Positions 1-11,855 are shown, numbered from the stretch's first letter. The stretch: DNA of 64,000 nucleotides from Metellina segmentata (GCA_947359465.1 OX375872.1:19028034-19092033); one strand, 5' to 3'. The notes: a model not told the origin generated them from the letters alone. Numbers and translations: made by a program.

Positions 1-148
1 ATCTGTCCAGTAGATTCTATTCTAATAAAATAAGCAATAAATTTTTTTCAAGGGATTCTTTCATAAGGCAATGGGCAACGAACTCTTTCCAAAGGATTCT
101 ATTCCATAGAATGAGCCAATATAATCGTTCCAAAAGATTATATTCTAA
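1..148. repeat. Degenerate array of ~36-40-bp units
   Basis: Imperfect repeats of the pattern TTCCAAAGGATTCTATTCTA followed by an A-rich spacer (units begin near 1, 88 and 125). The same unit occurs at 462-800, 17940-17970, 25620-25780, 29230-29430 and, inverted, at 35360-35830 and 61090-61450. No coding potential is seen. The unit is judged by eye and is strongly diverged here. Confidence 0.6.
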
Positions 149-461
149 AGCAATGGCCGTGGTAGCCGGAAGATTGGATTAGCAACCGGAGGTTTGGAGT
201 TCCAAACTTGGTCCAACTAATAGATCGCCGTGTATGTTGTCGATAGCGTGCATGTAATACTCGGTCACAAATGGCCTCACGTTAGCAAGATAAGGAACTT
301 TGAAGAGTGGAGTTACAGCTGTGTGACCTCATCATCTGATCGTGGTTCCAAATTACGTGATGTTTTCCTCCGATTTGTCATTGGGATTGGATCCTGGATC
401 GTCGCCAATACCCGTTGTGTTGCTCCAGTGCGATGTTAAATGAAATACCTACCTGTCTAAG
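149..461 (+). mobile_element. SINE copy, head type I
   Basis: The copy begins with a decayed tRNA-like head (GCCGTGGTAGCC...) and runs through the shared body to CCAGTGCGATGTTAAAT, ending in a short ATACCTACC tail. It is nearly full length but well diverged; the B-box region (GGAGTTCCAAA) has lost the canonical GTTCGAA. Confidence 0.75.
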
Positions 462-788
462 GAGATGAGCATTAAAATATTTCCAAATGACTATATTCTA
501 ATTCAATGAGCAATAAATTGTTTCAATGGATTATATAATTATAAGAGAAGCAATGAAACCTTTCTGTGGTATTCTCTTCCGAAGAAAGGATTACTAGAGT
601 CATTTTCCAAAGAAATATTCATTTTTAAACACAGAGCCAACATAATATTTTCCTAAAGGTTAAAATAACTCATGGACTGCTTTCAAACATGTGGTAATAT
701 ATTCATGTCACGTTGTGGATTGTGTGGGTACATAAGCGTGTTGTGCCGAAATTCAATTATTTCCAAATTATTCTATTCTAAGTTAACT
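462..788. repeat. Scattered ~36-40-bp units in AT-rich DNA
   Basis: Units resembling the array at the window start recur at about 470-650 and 745-785 (TTCCAAATGACTATATTCTA and relatives), separated by unassigned AT-rich sequence. No gene is seen. Confidence 0.45.
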
Positions 789-1262
789 AGGTAGCTAACT
801 AACGTTCCATTGAAGCAACGCAACGAGCTATTGGTGACGGTCCAGGATCAAGAACGATGGGAAACACCTGAGGACAAGACCACTTAATTTTGAACCAGGT
901 TCAGATGGCGAGGCAACATCTTAGCTGTCACCCTCAAACTTCCACTCCTTGCCAATATATATTCTTAGGAAAGGGCCAGTATCTTCTCGAGTTTGGAGAA
1001 TATCGCACAAAAGCAACACAACGAACTATTGGCGATGATCCAGGATCAATGCCAAAAGGAAAGATGGGAGAACACCATGCAATTTCGAACCACTGATGAT
1101 GAGATAGATATCACCTGAGCTGGCACCCGACTCTCTAAACGTCTACACCACGCCAACATGAGGACATTTGTGGCCACGACAGATCTAACGTGCACCAATG
1201 ATATACGGTTGGATTCGCAACCTTCCAGTTTCGAATACGTTACTTTTCCTACCACGACCCCT
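789..1262 (-). mobile_element. Two adjacent minus-strand SINE copies
   Basis: A truncated copy (about 789-960, tail and body only) is followed by a second, longer copy (about 1003-1262) that reaches a decayed head. Both begin with the tail-side sequence (GCAACRCAACGARCTATTGG) and so lie in the same orientation. Short open frames here are frames through the SINE body and are not genes. Confidence 0.7.
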
Positions 1263-1475
1263 CGAAAGATCTCACAGGATTACTTCTCTCAAAAGTTTAG
1301 GTTTTTCATTCACTAAATGTGATGCGGGGTAAAATACTACACAACCTAAAAATCTCGCGAAATTCAGAAGGTTAAATCTTCAATAAAGTACATGTAGATA
1401 TTTAATTAACGTCACACTGGAACAACAGAACGGGCTATTGGCGATGGTCAACCCCCAAAGCAATAAAGGATAGAA
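1263..1475. other. Unassigned, with a SINE tail fragment
   Basis: A fragment of the SINE 3' end (minus orientation) is visible at about 1399-1440 (TTAATTAACGTCACACTGG). The remainder is unassigned AT-rich sequence. Confidence 0.45.
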
Positions 1476-1943
1476 CAGGGGATCCCAAAGTGTGTGCCGC
1501 GGCACCCTGGGGTATCACGAACCGCCCATAAAGTAGTTGCTATTATACGGAGGAAATATCGTTCCAAAATTAATGTCGCAAAAGAAATGCGAGTAGCTGT
1601 ATCTTAATTCCACGATTCGAACAATTGTTCAGTCAGCAGCAGGATCACCTATTGCACTAAACACACACATGTATACCTCCAAGAGTATGCTGAAGGTAAT
1701 TTATTTAAAATTTCACCTACACCTTTGTTTTTCTATTTACAATTAAAGTATTTGTGTGAATTTTAAATACGGATTTGTATTAATTATGTTTATGTTCTTA
1801 CCACTTCTCTGATTTCTTCAAAAGTATGAACTATATATATAATATACCACATATATAGATATTACATGAGCATTTTTTTTGTGCTGGAGAATATTATAAT
1901 ACTCTTAAGGGTGACACGACTTGGATAAGTTTGGGAATCCCTG
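1476..1943. mobile_element. Non-autonomous hAT-like MITE, 468 bp
   Basis: The left end starts CAGGGGATCCCAAA and the right end is the inverted form TTTGGGAATCCCTG. The 8 bases before the left end (GGATAGAA, 1468-1475) match 7 of 8 with those after the right end (GTATAGAA, 1944-1951), as expected for an old hAT insertion with its 8-bp target duplication. No transposase is encoded. The superfamily call rests on terminus plus duplication length. Confidence 0.75.
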
Positions 1944-2267
1944 GTATAGAAGGTAAAAGACTCTCATAGTGAAATGGAAATAGCTCCTGCGAAACGTATC
2001 GACATTTCTGCTCCTTGGGAAGGACTTGCATGTAGTCATATTTCCGTCCACTGTTATAGGCGTATTGACAGGCCATGCGAATTATTTTCTACTTATGTCA
2101 AAAGTATGTCGATTTTGTTTCAAAGCAATAAAAGGTTTCTGGGCATTGACAGCCAAAGATTAAATCTGGTATGCAGACGATAAGGATAAATCAATCATGC
2201 AAAGCGTGCTAGATTATCCAACTCAGTGGCGCAAAAAGATGTATTTCTCATCAGATGAGAAGAGTGA
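1944..2267. other. Unassigned sequence
   Basis: AT-rich sequence with two short overlapping open frames that resemble nothing I recognise. No repeat family or gene can be supported. Confidence 0.3.
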
Positions 2268-2552
2268 TAGTAGCCCAGTTAGAAGAACAACGGACTAGCA
2301 GGGTTGCGAGTTTGAATACCACCAATGTTCGTCTTGTACGCGGGTACAGGTGCCCGTTAAATCTGTCGTGGCGTCGTATAGAAGTTTAAAGAGAGGGGTG
2401 ACAGCTCAGGTGTTGTTTCGTCATCGGACAGTGGTTCGAAATTATGTGTTGTCCTCGTATCTTTCCTTCGGGTTTGATGCCAGACCGTCGCCAGTAGCCC
2501 GTTATGTCGTTCCAGTGTGATGTTAATTAAAATACAAACCTACCTTCACTAG
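2268..2552 (+). mobile_element. SINE copy, head type I, 5' part decayed
   Basis: Head remnant (AACGGACTAGCAGGGTTGCG) followed by the body (GTTAAATCTGTCGTGG, then CAGCTCAGGTGTTG) and the end GTGTGATGTTAATTAAAATA with a CCTACC tail. It abuts a palindromic-unit array at its 3' side. Confidence 0.75.
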
Positions 2553-2729
2553 TAAAACTGACCCTATCTCGATTGAAGATACCTCGTTATTAGAAGAAAA
2601 CTGTACATGTTTTCATCGCGTTATCATAACAAAGATCGGCAATATCTTGGTGACGAGATATCTCGTAATTGCAAAACTGACCAGATCTTTATGTACGAGT
2701 TATCTCGTCCAAACCACTAGGAGGGTTAA
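2553..2729. repeat. TTAA-ended palindromic-unit array
   Basis: About four ~43-bp units, each centred on a variant of CGAGATATCTCG and separated by AACTGACCAGATCTT-like spacers. The right end is AACCACTAGGAGGG followed by TTAA (2726-2729), the mirror of the CCCTCCTGGTGG left end seen at 21220. The left end here is not clear. Confidence 0.65.
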
Positions 2730-3706
2730 ATTAAATGCAGTGAATTTCTCCACGTTGCTTATTTTAATAAATAGCTCCAAACAACTTAAATGGAGATAAA
2801 TAAATTTTAATGGAAGCAAAGATTTGTTTTTTTAATAGAGATACATCTCTTAACATGATCCTCCTTCGAACTGCTCTGAAGGCATTTCAAACTTACTTAT
2901 GATCATTTTTTTATTTAATGCATTTTTCAATATTTTTTGTAATTATCTTCAAAGATTTGTTGATCTGGGATTCATAATAAATGCCAGATCCCGATGTAAG
3001 ATATTTAAAAACAATCTTCCCTTTCTAACAAGCCGTTTTTCCGAAAACACGATCTAATTTTTTAGACAGAAATGGAATTTCCTCGCTTTTCCGGTCATCA
3101 AAAGCATTTACGCAACGCCTTTGATGTTGACAACTGCAGCACGTCACCTCCTTAAGCAAAAAAGATAAAAATCAGCGAAAAAGATAAAAATCATTTTTAG
3201 AATATGGAAATTTTAATGACTTTTTCCGAAAGAAAATGAGCATGCCATATCTAATGAAAGCGATGAAAAGATGGAACAAGTTTGAGTTGCTGTTGAAGGA
3301 GAAATTCTACTTTCACGTGCTCAATATTTTTTAATTATTCACTTTTTCTTTTTTCATCATTAATGGAAATTAATCGTATCCGAAATCATTTCGTACTTTC
3401 GTACGGGCCTTTTCAGTTTACTGTGTTTGCGATATTGGACACAACTTTTACTGAATTAATTATCTAATCTAGACTAAACAAAATCTGGGTGTAAAAAGAA
3501 AGGGCGATGTTTTTTTTTATTTTTTATATCGCTTTCGATTGTTTTTCAGCTGGGAAAAAGTAATCGCTTTATTAAAGAATACATACACTTATGCTTTGAA
3601 TTATTTACTCAGTCAAGAAAGCTTAGTGTGCTTTCGCATGTGCTCGGTTATATTTAGTTCATCGGAAGAAAAAAAGAAAAATAAGTTTCTTATTATTGTG
3701 TTAAAG
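2730..3706. other. Unassigned AT-rich sequence
   Basis: No gene or known element could be supported. A small local duplication (AAAAAGATAAAAATCA twice near 3160-3195) is present. A 60-residue open frame at 3539-3721 is low-complexity and unconvincing. Confidence 0.3.
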
Positions 3707-4012
3707 TTTGGTAGGTATTAATGAACTTTACACTGGAGCAACACAACGGACTGTCGGGATCAATCCCGAAGTGAAAGACTCAAGGATGACACCTCGTAAT
3801 TTTGAACCACGGTCAAACGACGAGAACACCAGGGATGGAACTCCACTTTCCAAACTTCCATACCATGCCAACGTGGGGACATTTAAGGCCACGACAGATT
3901 TAACGTGCACCAGACCCCGTGTACACGGCGGTCTTTGACTGAACCTAGTTTCAAATTTGCAACCCTCCGGTTGCTAATCTATTGCTTTTTCAACTTGGCT
4001 ACCGAGGCCCAC
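3707..4012 (-). mobile_element. SINE copy, head type I
   Basis: Nearly full-length minus-strand copy: GGTAGGTATTAATG tail at the left, then GGAGCAACACAACGGACT, body, and a decayed type I head ending ...TTGGCTACCGAGGCC. The inverted B-box region is recognisable near 3965-3985. Open frames on both strands (3708-3938) are frames through the SINE. Confidence 0.8.
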
Positions 4013-4580
4013 TACTACTGGTGAACAAACGGAAGTTCAAAAAGAAGTGACTACGAATTTTGCATTCAGAATTTCGCTTTATACCAGTTCTATCTCGTGT
4101 GGAATGACTGATGGCTTTCGAATATTATGATTGTATTGATTATCGTAAAATTATCTATACAATCACACAGTGTTCAATTCACAACTCAATACAATAATTT
4201 ATAGATCGGATTTGGCGAGTTCGTATTTGTACGAGTCTATAGGCTAAATTATACATCATATGCTAAGGGGATAAAGGACTTTCAAAACAAACTTTTGATG
4301 TTATCTGATTGATGAAAGATGTACAACTTCCTGATGTTAAAAGGTGTATTTCTATTTCCTTTGACTATAATGCCTATGTACAAGGTTTGGCCCAAATATT
4401 ATTAATTGAAGCGGAAGTTATTGCATAAAAGTGGTCAACAATGTTTTGGTAAATTTGCAAACGTTGATAGATCCCATGTCCATCAGTTTTCAAAATAATG
4501 TAAAAATTTTACTTCGCATTATAGTTTGTGTATATATACGTCAAATTAACTTCATTTGGTAAGTGTGCTGTAAAGCAGAA
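4013..4580. other. Unassigned AT-rich sequence
   Basis: No open frame of note, no recognised repeat; nothing further can be supported. Confidence 0.3.
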
Positions 4581-5983
4581 CCTCTAAGTGAGGGGGCTCC
4601 CTAAACGATGAATGTTATTGTCAATGTGATTGACGGTTTCATTCGATGGTTGTTTCAACATAGCTTCAATCAACCCGTCAATATCATTCGATAAATGTTT
4701 TTCGAAGGGACGTGACGTGTTTCATTTTTGTGTTTCAGATTGAAAGATGTTTTCAAATTGAAATTTTGGTTTTCTTGCTTTGACTTTGGTTGTCTTCAGT
4801 CGAAATAAAGAAAAGAGGAAAATACGCCGGTGCAAAGAGTGTTATAAACTGAGTAGCCAAATTACTCATTTACTAAACTTTCTGCAGATACTGAACCGTA
4901 CGCAGAATAATTTTGTTTTAATTTTTCCTCAGTATAATCTGATTTGTTTTGTTTAAACACATCAATCATTTTTTGTGAAGCCATTACTTCTTTTTTTTTA
5001 TTTAAATATTCACTTGACTTCCACAACTAAGGATAATCACTATACAAAATAATTATAAGCTTGTTAAACTCCCGTTCCCAGACAGAATCGCTTCTCGTGA
5101 GGTTCGATGCATCCTTCATGTCTGCTGTCTTGAGCGAAACTGCCGGACGATTGACAATTGCTTGTTTTAATTAGTGGGCCGAGTGGAGTGTCTGTCGAAC
5201 ACAACGAAACAGCCGAATTTACAATTAACTTACGTTTATTTAAAAAAAACTATATACATATACGCTTTATTACAATAGAGATTTGAATTCCAGATCCCCA
5301 AGTTTCGACCGGATTTTAGAAAACAATAAACTAGATACAAAGCAAGGAATAAGAAAAGTATTATCTTGCTACGAAGAAATTCCACGTAAAAAAAGAAGGC
5401 ATTGTGTTGTCAGACGAATTTGTTAGATTTTATGAAGCCAACGACATCAAAAAAAACTTTTTTAATATTTTGTATTACTATGTATAAATAAACTGCAATG
5501 TTTTATTAAATATGTTTCTTCTAAACTAGTGGTTTTGTTACTTCTTGGTCCCAATTGAATAAAATTTATAAATATTTATATGCAAAGTTGTACCTCAACT
5601 TACATTCGTTTTACTTTAATTCGTATAGCAAAAATTTGAACAGGTAATTAAGGTATCTATGTGGTGTAAAATTTTCCGCGGATAGCAAATCCGTTGAAAT
5701 TTTTGCTCTATTTTTAACGATCGAGACTTGAAAGATAGAAACTTGGACTAGGGAATAAAAAAGCCCTACTGCCCGAACGATTGAAAATTGCGTATTTTAA
5801 ACGATCAATCGGTGCCACCAAAGGCGTCCGTCAATGTCCGTCAGTCAAAATTTCTATAAATGTTAGTTAATCGATTGACAATCATGTCAGTCGCCTCCTA
5901 CGCGATAAATTGGTTGCTTCAATGAGCATCATTGACAATCACATTGACAGTAATATTGATCGTCTAAACACCCACTTAGATAC
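4581..5983. mobile_element. Candidate DNA transposon with ~50-bp imperfect inverted ends
   Basis: The left end (CTCTAAGTG..., then TAAACGATGAATGTTATTGT) mirrors the right end (ACAGTAATATTGATCGTCTA ... CACTTAGA), and both carry TGTCAATGTGATTG when read inward. Spacing is about 1.4 kb. The interior holds no transposase but includes a ~75-bp motif (5653-5730, inverted) also found in the Helentron-like elements. No convincing target duplication was found, so the superfamily is unknown. Confidence 0.5.
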
Positions 5984-7460
5984 CTAACATTTTGTAAAAA
6001 AAATGTTAAGAAGCATTCTAAACCAAAATTTCAAAATTTGAACACATGAATGCCTTTTTTTCTCACTTACACTTATATATTGTTATAAAATTTACAACAA
6101 TAAAACTAATGGAGTAATTTGAAAAATGTAGAATCGATTGCAAGGATTTTCCAAAAAATGTCAATGAAATCAATTCAAGTCTGATGCGCGTGGAACATTT
6201 CGAAATCAAAATATTATAAAAAAATCACAATTGATGAAGAGCGATTTTTTTTTCTAGAGACTTACTATACCTAACTATACCTTTCATTTGTATAAGTTAA
6301 CTTCATCAAACATGGTCGTAAATGAACAGTTATTTTTACTATTCGCTGAATTTCATATAAATTCGTTTCTAAACTGAAATCTTAAAAAATCAAATTTTTG
6401 ATCACTTGTGTGATTTTGATAGTACAATGTCCCCTTCAAAAGAACTAAACTAAAGACTAGACCACACATTTTAAGTTTCATGTTTGAAAAAACACTGGTA
6501 TTAGAATGTCTATTACACAACCTTCGTCTATTACACAACCTTCGTAACTAATAAAACGAGCTTTCTTTTTAAGTCAAATAATTGTATTCCCCAATGTGCA
6601 TACAAATTCATTTACACTAACACCCGAGTCTACTATTACTCAGAAAAAAGTATCCCCCCATTATTCCGGAATTAAAAAAAACGCCCCTGTTAACAAAGTA
6701 CACAGCACCAACAATGAATGCTTGTTTAACTTTCTATTTCCAACTGTTCCAAAGAAAATTAAGCATTTTTCTCTTTGCTTCGAGACTGGGAGCACTTTCT
6801 GTGCTTCCAAATCAATCATTTGTTTGAAGGCAATGGTTCTATTCAAAATTGCGCCACCGGTGTCCCCTAGCCAAGTCTAAAAATATAAATTTAAAACAAA
6901 CTAAGCAGAGGAGGAAAGAAAGAATACGTTCAAAGGGAAGAAAGAATGGATGAGGCAGTAGAGATATGGCACAAGATATGGATTTATTGAAGTATCTAGG
7001 AAAATAAGAAATTTCCAGACAGGAAGAATGTGAAGATGACTTTTTAGGGGAGAACTAAAAAGACTTTTTAAACGAGAGATAAGAAGAAAGCAGTGGAAAA
7101 ACTGAATGTTGAAGTTGAGGAAAGAAAAAAAAAGCACGTCAACTCGCTGGATTATTTGACTTTTCCTGTGCTGCCATGTTTAACAAAATGAAAGTTAATA
7201 CTGATATCTACAGAATTGCATGGGTTGTACTTTGTGTTTGAAAATATGAAATTTTTTTCCCTCGCTGTGTCCCCTGACTCAAAAAGATATGCGTGAGCAT
7301 TAGTATTATTTTTCTACAGATGGCGCTCATTCGATAACCATAGTAATCCGTATGTGAACTTTTCTTTCTATTTGTATTATTTGAATAAAAGGTTTTAAAT
7401 TGTAGGATATCTAAGAAACGTCGAACAATTTAATTACGATACATGGATATACATGCAAAA
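5984..7460. other. Unassigned, with an unrecognised 94-residue open frame
   Basis: Mostly AT-rich. An open frame at 6596-6880 (+, 94 residues) has no family I recognise; it ends in a Pro/Ser-rich stretch and overlaps a 61-residue frame on the other strand, so it may be chance. A 13-base sequence (TATTACACAACCTTCGT) is duplicated in tandem near 6508-6545. No splice-supported exon was identified. Confidence 0.3.
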
Positions 7461-7634
7461 TTAATCACATAGTAATTACAATTTATTTAGTAAGGTTATA
7501 GTAGTTTAAATTCGTGAATACAATATATATTTAAACGATACCTTTATAAGGAGCCGTTCCATGCCTTCTTTAAACACTCTGTTATGCGCCAGATGTATGT
7601 ATGTGAATACAATATGCGCATTTCAATATACATA

Positions 7635-8684
7635 CACTATCTACCAATAAGTATTTGGACACCTGTGATAAAAAAGAAAAACAAAATTTATTCATATTCA
7701 ATAGTTGATAGAGCCTCCACGAGAGGCAATTACAGCCTCAACCCTCCGGGGCATGCTTTCCACAAATCCTTGTATGATGGATAGTGGTATTTTCTTCCAC
7801 TCGGCTTGGAGAAGACCTGTAAGTTGCTTCACCAATTTTGGACAATTGTTGCACCCCTTAATTCGGCGATCCAACTCGTCTCAGAGTTTCATGATATGGT
7901 TCAGGTCTAGGCACTGGGCAGGCCAGTCCATTCGGTTAACCCCATTGTCACCATACCAAATCCAAAATAGTGCAGTAGTCCTCGGCGTTGAGCTTACCAT
8001 GAATTAGAACCGAGGGTCCCAGTCTATACCAGGAAAAACACCTCCAGACCATCATTCCACCTCCGCCGAACTTTACTGTGGGCACAATGCATTCTGACAG
8101 GAGGCGTTCTCCACTCCAGGCAGACGCCAGACCCAGACCCTGCCATCCGAACGGTAGAGGGTGAACCTTGATTCGTCGCTCGAGAAAACCCGTTTTCCAC
8201 TGATCTATGGCTCACTTTCGACGTGCTTTGCACCACACTAACCGAGCAGCGCGGTTGGACTTTGTGATCACTGTTGAAGCTGATGGAGTATGTGGGCCAT
8301 CGGTTGGGTGCGGTTCTCCCAATTTTTTCTAGACACCATCCGTCGTTCTCTGTCTCCCGATTTCGTTAGTCTAACGACTCGGGGCACATTCCGATAATCA
8401 CCGCTCACCTTCCACTTCTGAATTACATAGGAATCATATAGGCCACTGTCGATTTTGGGTAATTCAGCTCCCTAGGTATGTCCTTTAAGGATTGGCCATT
8501 TCCCTGATACCCTACGATTACACCTTTCTCGAAATCAGACAATTCTGCACTTTGTGGCATCTTGCATGCGACTAATGCCAATGTTGATTCGTACACGATA
8601 TTTAACGGCGGATTTCGTGACGTATATCAGGACTGCAGATATCGTCGTTTGCATGGGTGTCCAAATACGTATTGGTAGATAGTG
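7635..8684 (-). mobile_element. Tc1-like transposon, 1050 bp
   Basis: Terminal inverted repeats of about 30 bp start CACTATCTACCAATA at the left and end in the reverse complement at the right, each bordered by TA (7633-7634 and 8685-8686), the Tc1/mariner target duplication. It is inserted in the satellite array. The transposase remnant inside is on the minus strand. Confidence 0.92.
7701..8561 (-). pseudogene. Tc1-like transposase pseudogene
   Basis: On the minus strand the frame opens with ATG at 8559-8561 (MPQSAELSDFEKG...), a typical Tc1-like N-terminal start leading into the helix-turn-helix segment. Downstream the motifs VKFGGGGMMVW (around 8050-8080) and a C-terminal segment near 7710-7880 ending VEAVIASRGG are recognisable. 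These belong to the DDE recombinase that cuts and pastes the element at TA sites. Several stops and frameshifts separate the pieces, and the second catalytic Asp and final acidic residue lie in damaged sequence. The length between outer motifs (about 280 codons) is near the family norm. It is certainly not functional as written. Confidence 0.85.
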
Positions 8685-9201
8685 TATAAATACAGATATA
8701 TATAATCGTTCTGCACCTACATACTTTTAACACTATTTAAAGAAACATGGTCATATGCTAGCAATTTCGCACGATATGCATGTCTCTGAATGATAGGTAT
8801 TATTTAAATGCCTTCATAAGGAGCCGGTTCTGTGCCTTCAAACATTTAACGTTTTGTTAAGAAACCACTGTAAATCTACGCACTCTAAGCTTGTCTATGA
8901 ATACCTGTATGAATTTAACATTTAATACACATACAATTTATATGGAATTGTTCTGTCTTCAAGTCTTTAAGACAATGTTAAGCAATATCGGCAAATGTTA
9001 GCAACAAGTGTGTTTGAATACGATATGCTTTTAAATTTTACAATTACGACGAGTAGTTCAGTCCCTTCAAAACCTTTAATACTAAGAAAGACCTCGTAAG
9101 TTAGCAGCTACTAACTCTAAGCATATCTGCGTGCGATATTCATTTAAATTATTACATTTATACAGAGCTGTTATGCCTTCAAATCCTTTATACTTTATTA
9201 A

Positions 9202-9420
9202 CCCTCCAAGTGGTAAGCCGGGACACAGCTTAGAAAATTTAGTTCAAATACCCGGGCGTACCACTTGCGAGCAAAGCTCATTTTGAATAGACCAGAAATA
9301 TTCTTGTACGACCAGAAGCAGACTCAGTATTTTCGAACATACAGCTCCGAAAAATTCGAGGCCAGCATCCCACCATACAGAAACCTTTTTCAACTGTACT
9401 CGAGCTTGGTGCTTGGAGGG
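9202..9420. mobile_element. TTAA-flanked MITE, piggyBac-like, 219 bp
   Basis: The left end CCCTCCAAG and right end CTTGGAGGG are perfect 9-bp inverted repeats, each bordered directly by TTAA (9198-9201 and 9421-9424). TTAA duplication with CCC-type ends is the signature of piggyBac-type elements. No transposase is encoded. The CCCTCC start resembles the ends of the palindromic-unit arrays. Confidence 0.75.
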
Positions 9421-9440
9421 TTAAAAAACATCGGAAACGC

Positions 9441-9735
9441 TTACCAGGTTAGGTATGTGCAAAAATTCTACCCGTCAAAAACTAATGAAGTTTGGTTGGG
9501 AGGTTTTACACCGCCATCCCTATTCTCCTAGTTTGATGTCTACTGTCTATCACTTGTTCCATGCGCTGACCTACTCTTTCAGCCGAATAATCTTTGATGA
9601 TCTTGATGATGTGAAAACTGCCATCCAAGGCTTTTTTCACTCCAAACTTCAAGACTTTTAATGACGTGGGTTTCATCTCCTACCATAAAGATTGCAAGAG
9701 GTCATAGATAGTAATGGCGTAAATGCAGTCTTAGG
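9441..9735 (+). pseudogene. Mariner transposase C-terminal fragment
   Basis: A degraded + strand frame keeps the mariner C-terminal pattern: LTRQKL-like start, GWEVL..HPYSP, then IFDDLDDVKTAIQGFF and, after two stops, WQEVIDSNG. In mariner transposases the segment HPPYSPDL supplies the third catalytic Asp; here the residue is Ser (PYSPSL), so the active site is lost. Only about the last third of the protein remains. No terminal inverted repeats were found, so this is a truncated fossil inside the satellite. Confidence 0.8.
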
Positions 9736-10310
9736 TTATATGCATTTTGAGTTCTTTGCACTTCTTCATCGTCACAAAAACCGGGTAGAACTTTTGCACT
9801 TGCCTAATACATGTCTGAGTACGATAAGCATTATACACCTTCCTAAGGAGCCGTTCTGTGCTTCCAAAAACTTAGCACTATGTTGAGGAACATCGGCAAA
9901 TGCATCTACGCACTTTATACATGAATGTGAATAGATATACAGTTCATTTCATGTCTTCAAACCTTAAACGCTAAGTTAAGAAGAAACATCGGCAAATGTT
10001 AGGAGCTACGCACCTATACACGTCTGTGAATGCGATAAACATTTAATTATCTTTGTAAGGAGCCGTTCTGTGCCTTCGAGCACTTAATTATGCCTTAAGA
10101 AACCACTGCAAATGTTAGCATCTACGCACTCTATGTATGGCTTTCAATACGATATGCATTTATCGAGAGCTATTCTGTGCCTTCAAACACTTAGCACTGT
10201 TAAGAAAAACCGGTGAAAATCTAAGCATCTACGCAATATGTGCATTTTTAATAATATGCATTTATCAGGAGCCGTTCTGCGCCTTGAAACACTTAAACTA
10301 TATTAAGAAG

Positions 10311-10606
10311 TAGGTAGGTATTTTAATTAAGGTTGCACTGGAGCAACACAACAGCTATTGACGACGGTCCGGGATCAATCCCTCAGGGGAAAGAGCCGAG
10401 GACACCACCATGTAATTTTGAACCATGGTCAGATGAAATGGCAGCACCTGAGCTGGCACCACAAACTTCCACACCACACTAACGTGAGTAGATTTGATGC
10501 CACGACAAATTTAAAGTGCACCAACTACATGGTGTTTGGTTGGATTCAAATTCACAACCCTCCGGTTGCTAACCCGCTACTCTTCCAACCTGGCTACCGC
10601 GGCCCT
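10311..10606 (-). mobile_element. SINE copy, head type I
   Basis: Full-length minus copy from the GTAGGTAGG tail to CTACCGCGGCC. It interrupts a satellite unit, and the flanks TATATTAAGAA (left) and TATGTTACGAA (right) look like a diverged target duplication. The inverted head (TTGCTAACCCGCTACTCTTC) is well preserved. Confidence 0.82.
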
Positions 10607-10740
10607 CATTATGTTACGAAGCCACTGAAAATATTAGCATCTACATTGTCTATACATGTCTGTGACTACGATATGCATTTAAATGCCTCTATAATGGGCC
10701 TTTCAAACACTATGTTAAGAAACCACCGAAAAATACGTCA

Positions 10741-11620
10741 CTACCTACACACCGATATGCACATCCATCTTTCAAAATCGTACCTCAAATCGATGAAACG
10801 AGGGTCTTTTATTTGTTTCCTGTGGAATGTGAGTACTTAAGTTGAGACGATCAGAGAAAAGTTATACATAATGAACAGCCCGCTTGTTGGAAGCATTTTT
10901 GTTCATCTTTTTTCGGAAGAGCTTTTCTTGCCCGCCAAAATTGATTTCCTCCATGCTATCCCTCGAGGCAATCGCGTGTTGCCCGAACACGAAATCTGAT
11001 TTCAAGATTATTTGAATCGCGTTATTCCGAAGGCAGGATATGTTTTAGAATCTCCCGCATTTTCTTGTTGCGGATGCTCGTAATTCTATTTGAACCTCCT
11101 TCCGGTTTCGTCTTTGAAGCAGTGTGCGGCCTTCTGTTAATGTGGACCACATCGGAAAGGGGGATCTTGGTTTTCGTTAGAAGCTATGGTGGGCACGCTG
11201 AATTATTCACGACTGAATTTTAAATCGTGGGTTAACCTGGTTACAACAAAGCCTTGCATGAAATGAGGTGAATAACAGGCCGAATGGACTTTCTATTAAT
11301 AGAAAAGAATTTACATGTTATTTATAGGTGTTTGGGTGTAAAAGCTGAATGCGATATAGCTTTGAATTTTGAATTCTTATAAAATGGATATTAACTATTG
11401 ATTTTGAGTTTCGTTAGACACTATATTGGGGGCACTGAATTATTTGAAACATAAAAAAAAATTTTCAAATAACATCTTAACATTTTTAAAGCAAAGACGT
11501 CTTACATGAACAGCTTATTATTTATCGCTTTCCTATTAATAGAAAATAAATTATACATTATTTACAACTGCTTCTTGTAAGCAAAATTAGATCTAATTTT
11601 GAATGCTTACAAAGAGAGGA
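10741..11620. repeat. Unassigned, with a two-copy tandem duplication (~235 bp)
   Basis: From about 11172 to 11610 two diverged copies lie head to tail: both start with TTTCGTTAGA and a GGGCACTGAATTATT-like segment and both contain CTATTAATAGAAAA and TTTGAATGCTTA-like ends. The preceding 400 bases are unassigned. Confidence 0.5.
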
Positions 11621-11855
11621 GAGGTGGTAGCCTAGTTGGTAGACCAGCGGATTACCGACCAGAGGTTTGCAAATTATAAAGTCCACCAACCGAAGACCGT
11701 TATGTTGCACCGGCTGGTGCACGCTAAATTTGTAGTGGCCACAAATGTCCTCACGTTAGCGTGGTGTGGAAGTTTGGAGAATGGGGGCCAGCTCAGGTGT
11801 TGATCTCATCTTCTGACCGTGGTTCAAAATTTCAAGATGTTCAAAATTACGAGAC
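11621..11855 (+). mobile_element. SINE copy, head type I, 3' truncated
   Basis: The head GGTAGCCTAGTTGG preserves an A-box-like pattern and is followed by AGACCAGCGGATTACCGACC and the body through CTGACCGTGGTTCAAAAT. The copy stops before the terminal segment. Confidence 0.75.

Larger units (their letters stand above)
7470..10740. repeat. Decayed satellite, unit ~125-145 bp
   Basis: A unit including GGAGCCGTTCTGTGCCTTC, an AACACTATGTTAAGAAACC-like stretch, GTTAGCATCTACGCACTC and GAATACGATATGCATTTA recurs from about 7540 to 10740, for example near 7550, 8820, 9845, 10060, 10165, 10265 and 10620. It is broken by a Tc1-like element (7635-8684), a TTAA MITE and mariner remnant (9202-9735) and a SINE (10311-10606). 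Units differ by point changes and indels, so this is an old array. Confidence 0.75.

Noticed and set aside
3708..3938. Overlapping 60- and 76-residue open frames
   Set aside because: Both are frames through a SINE copy; similar frames occur in other copies.
6596..6880. 94-residue host gene
   Set aside because: No recognised family, an overlapping antisense frame, no splice or promoter evidence; kept only as a note in the unassigned stretch.
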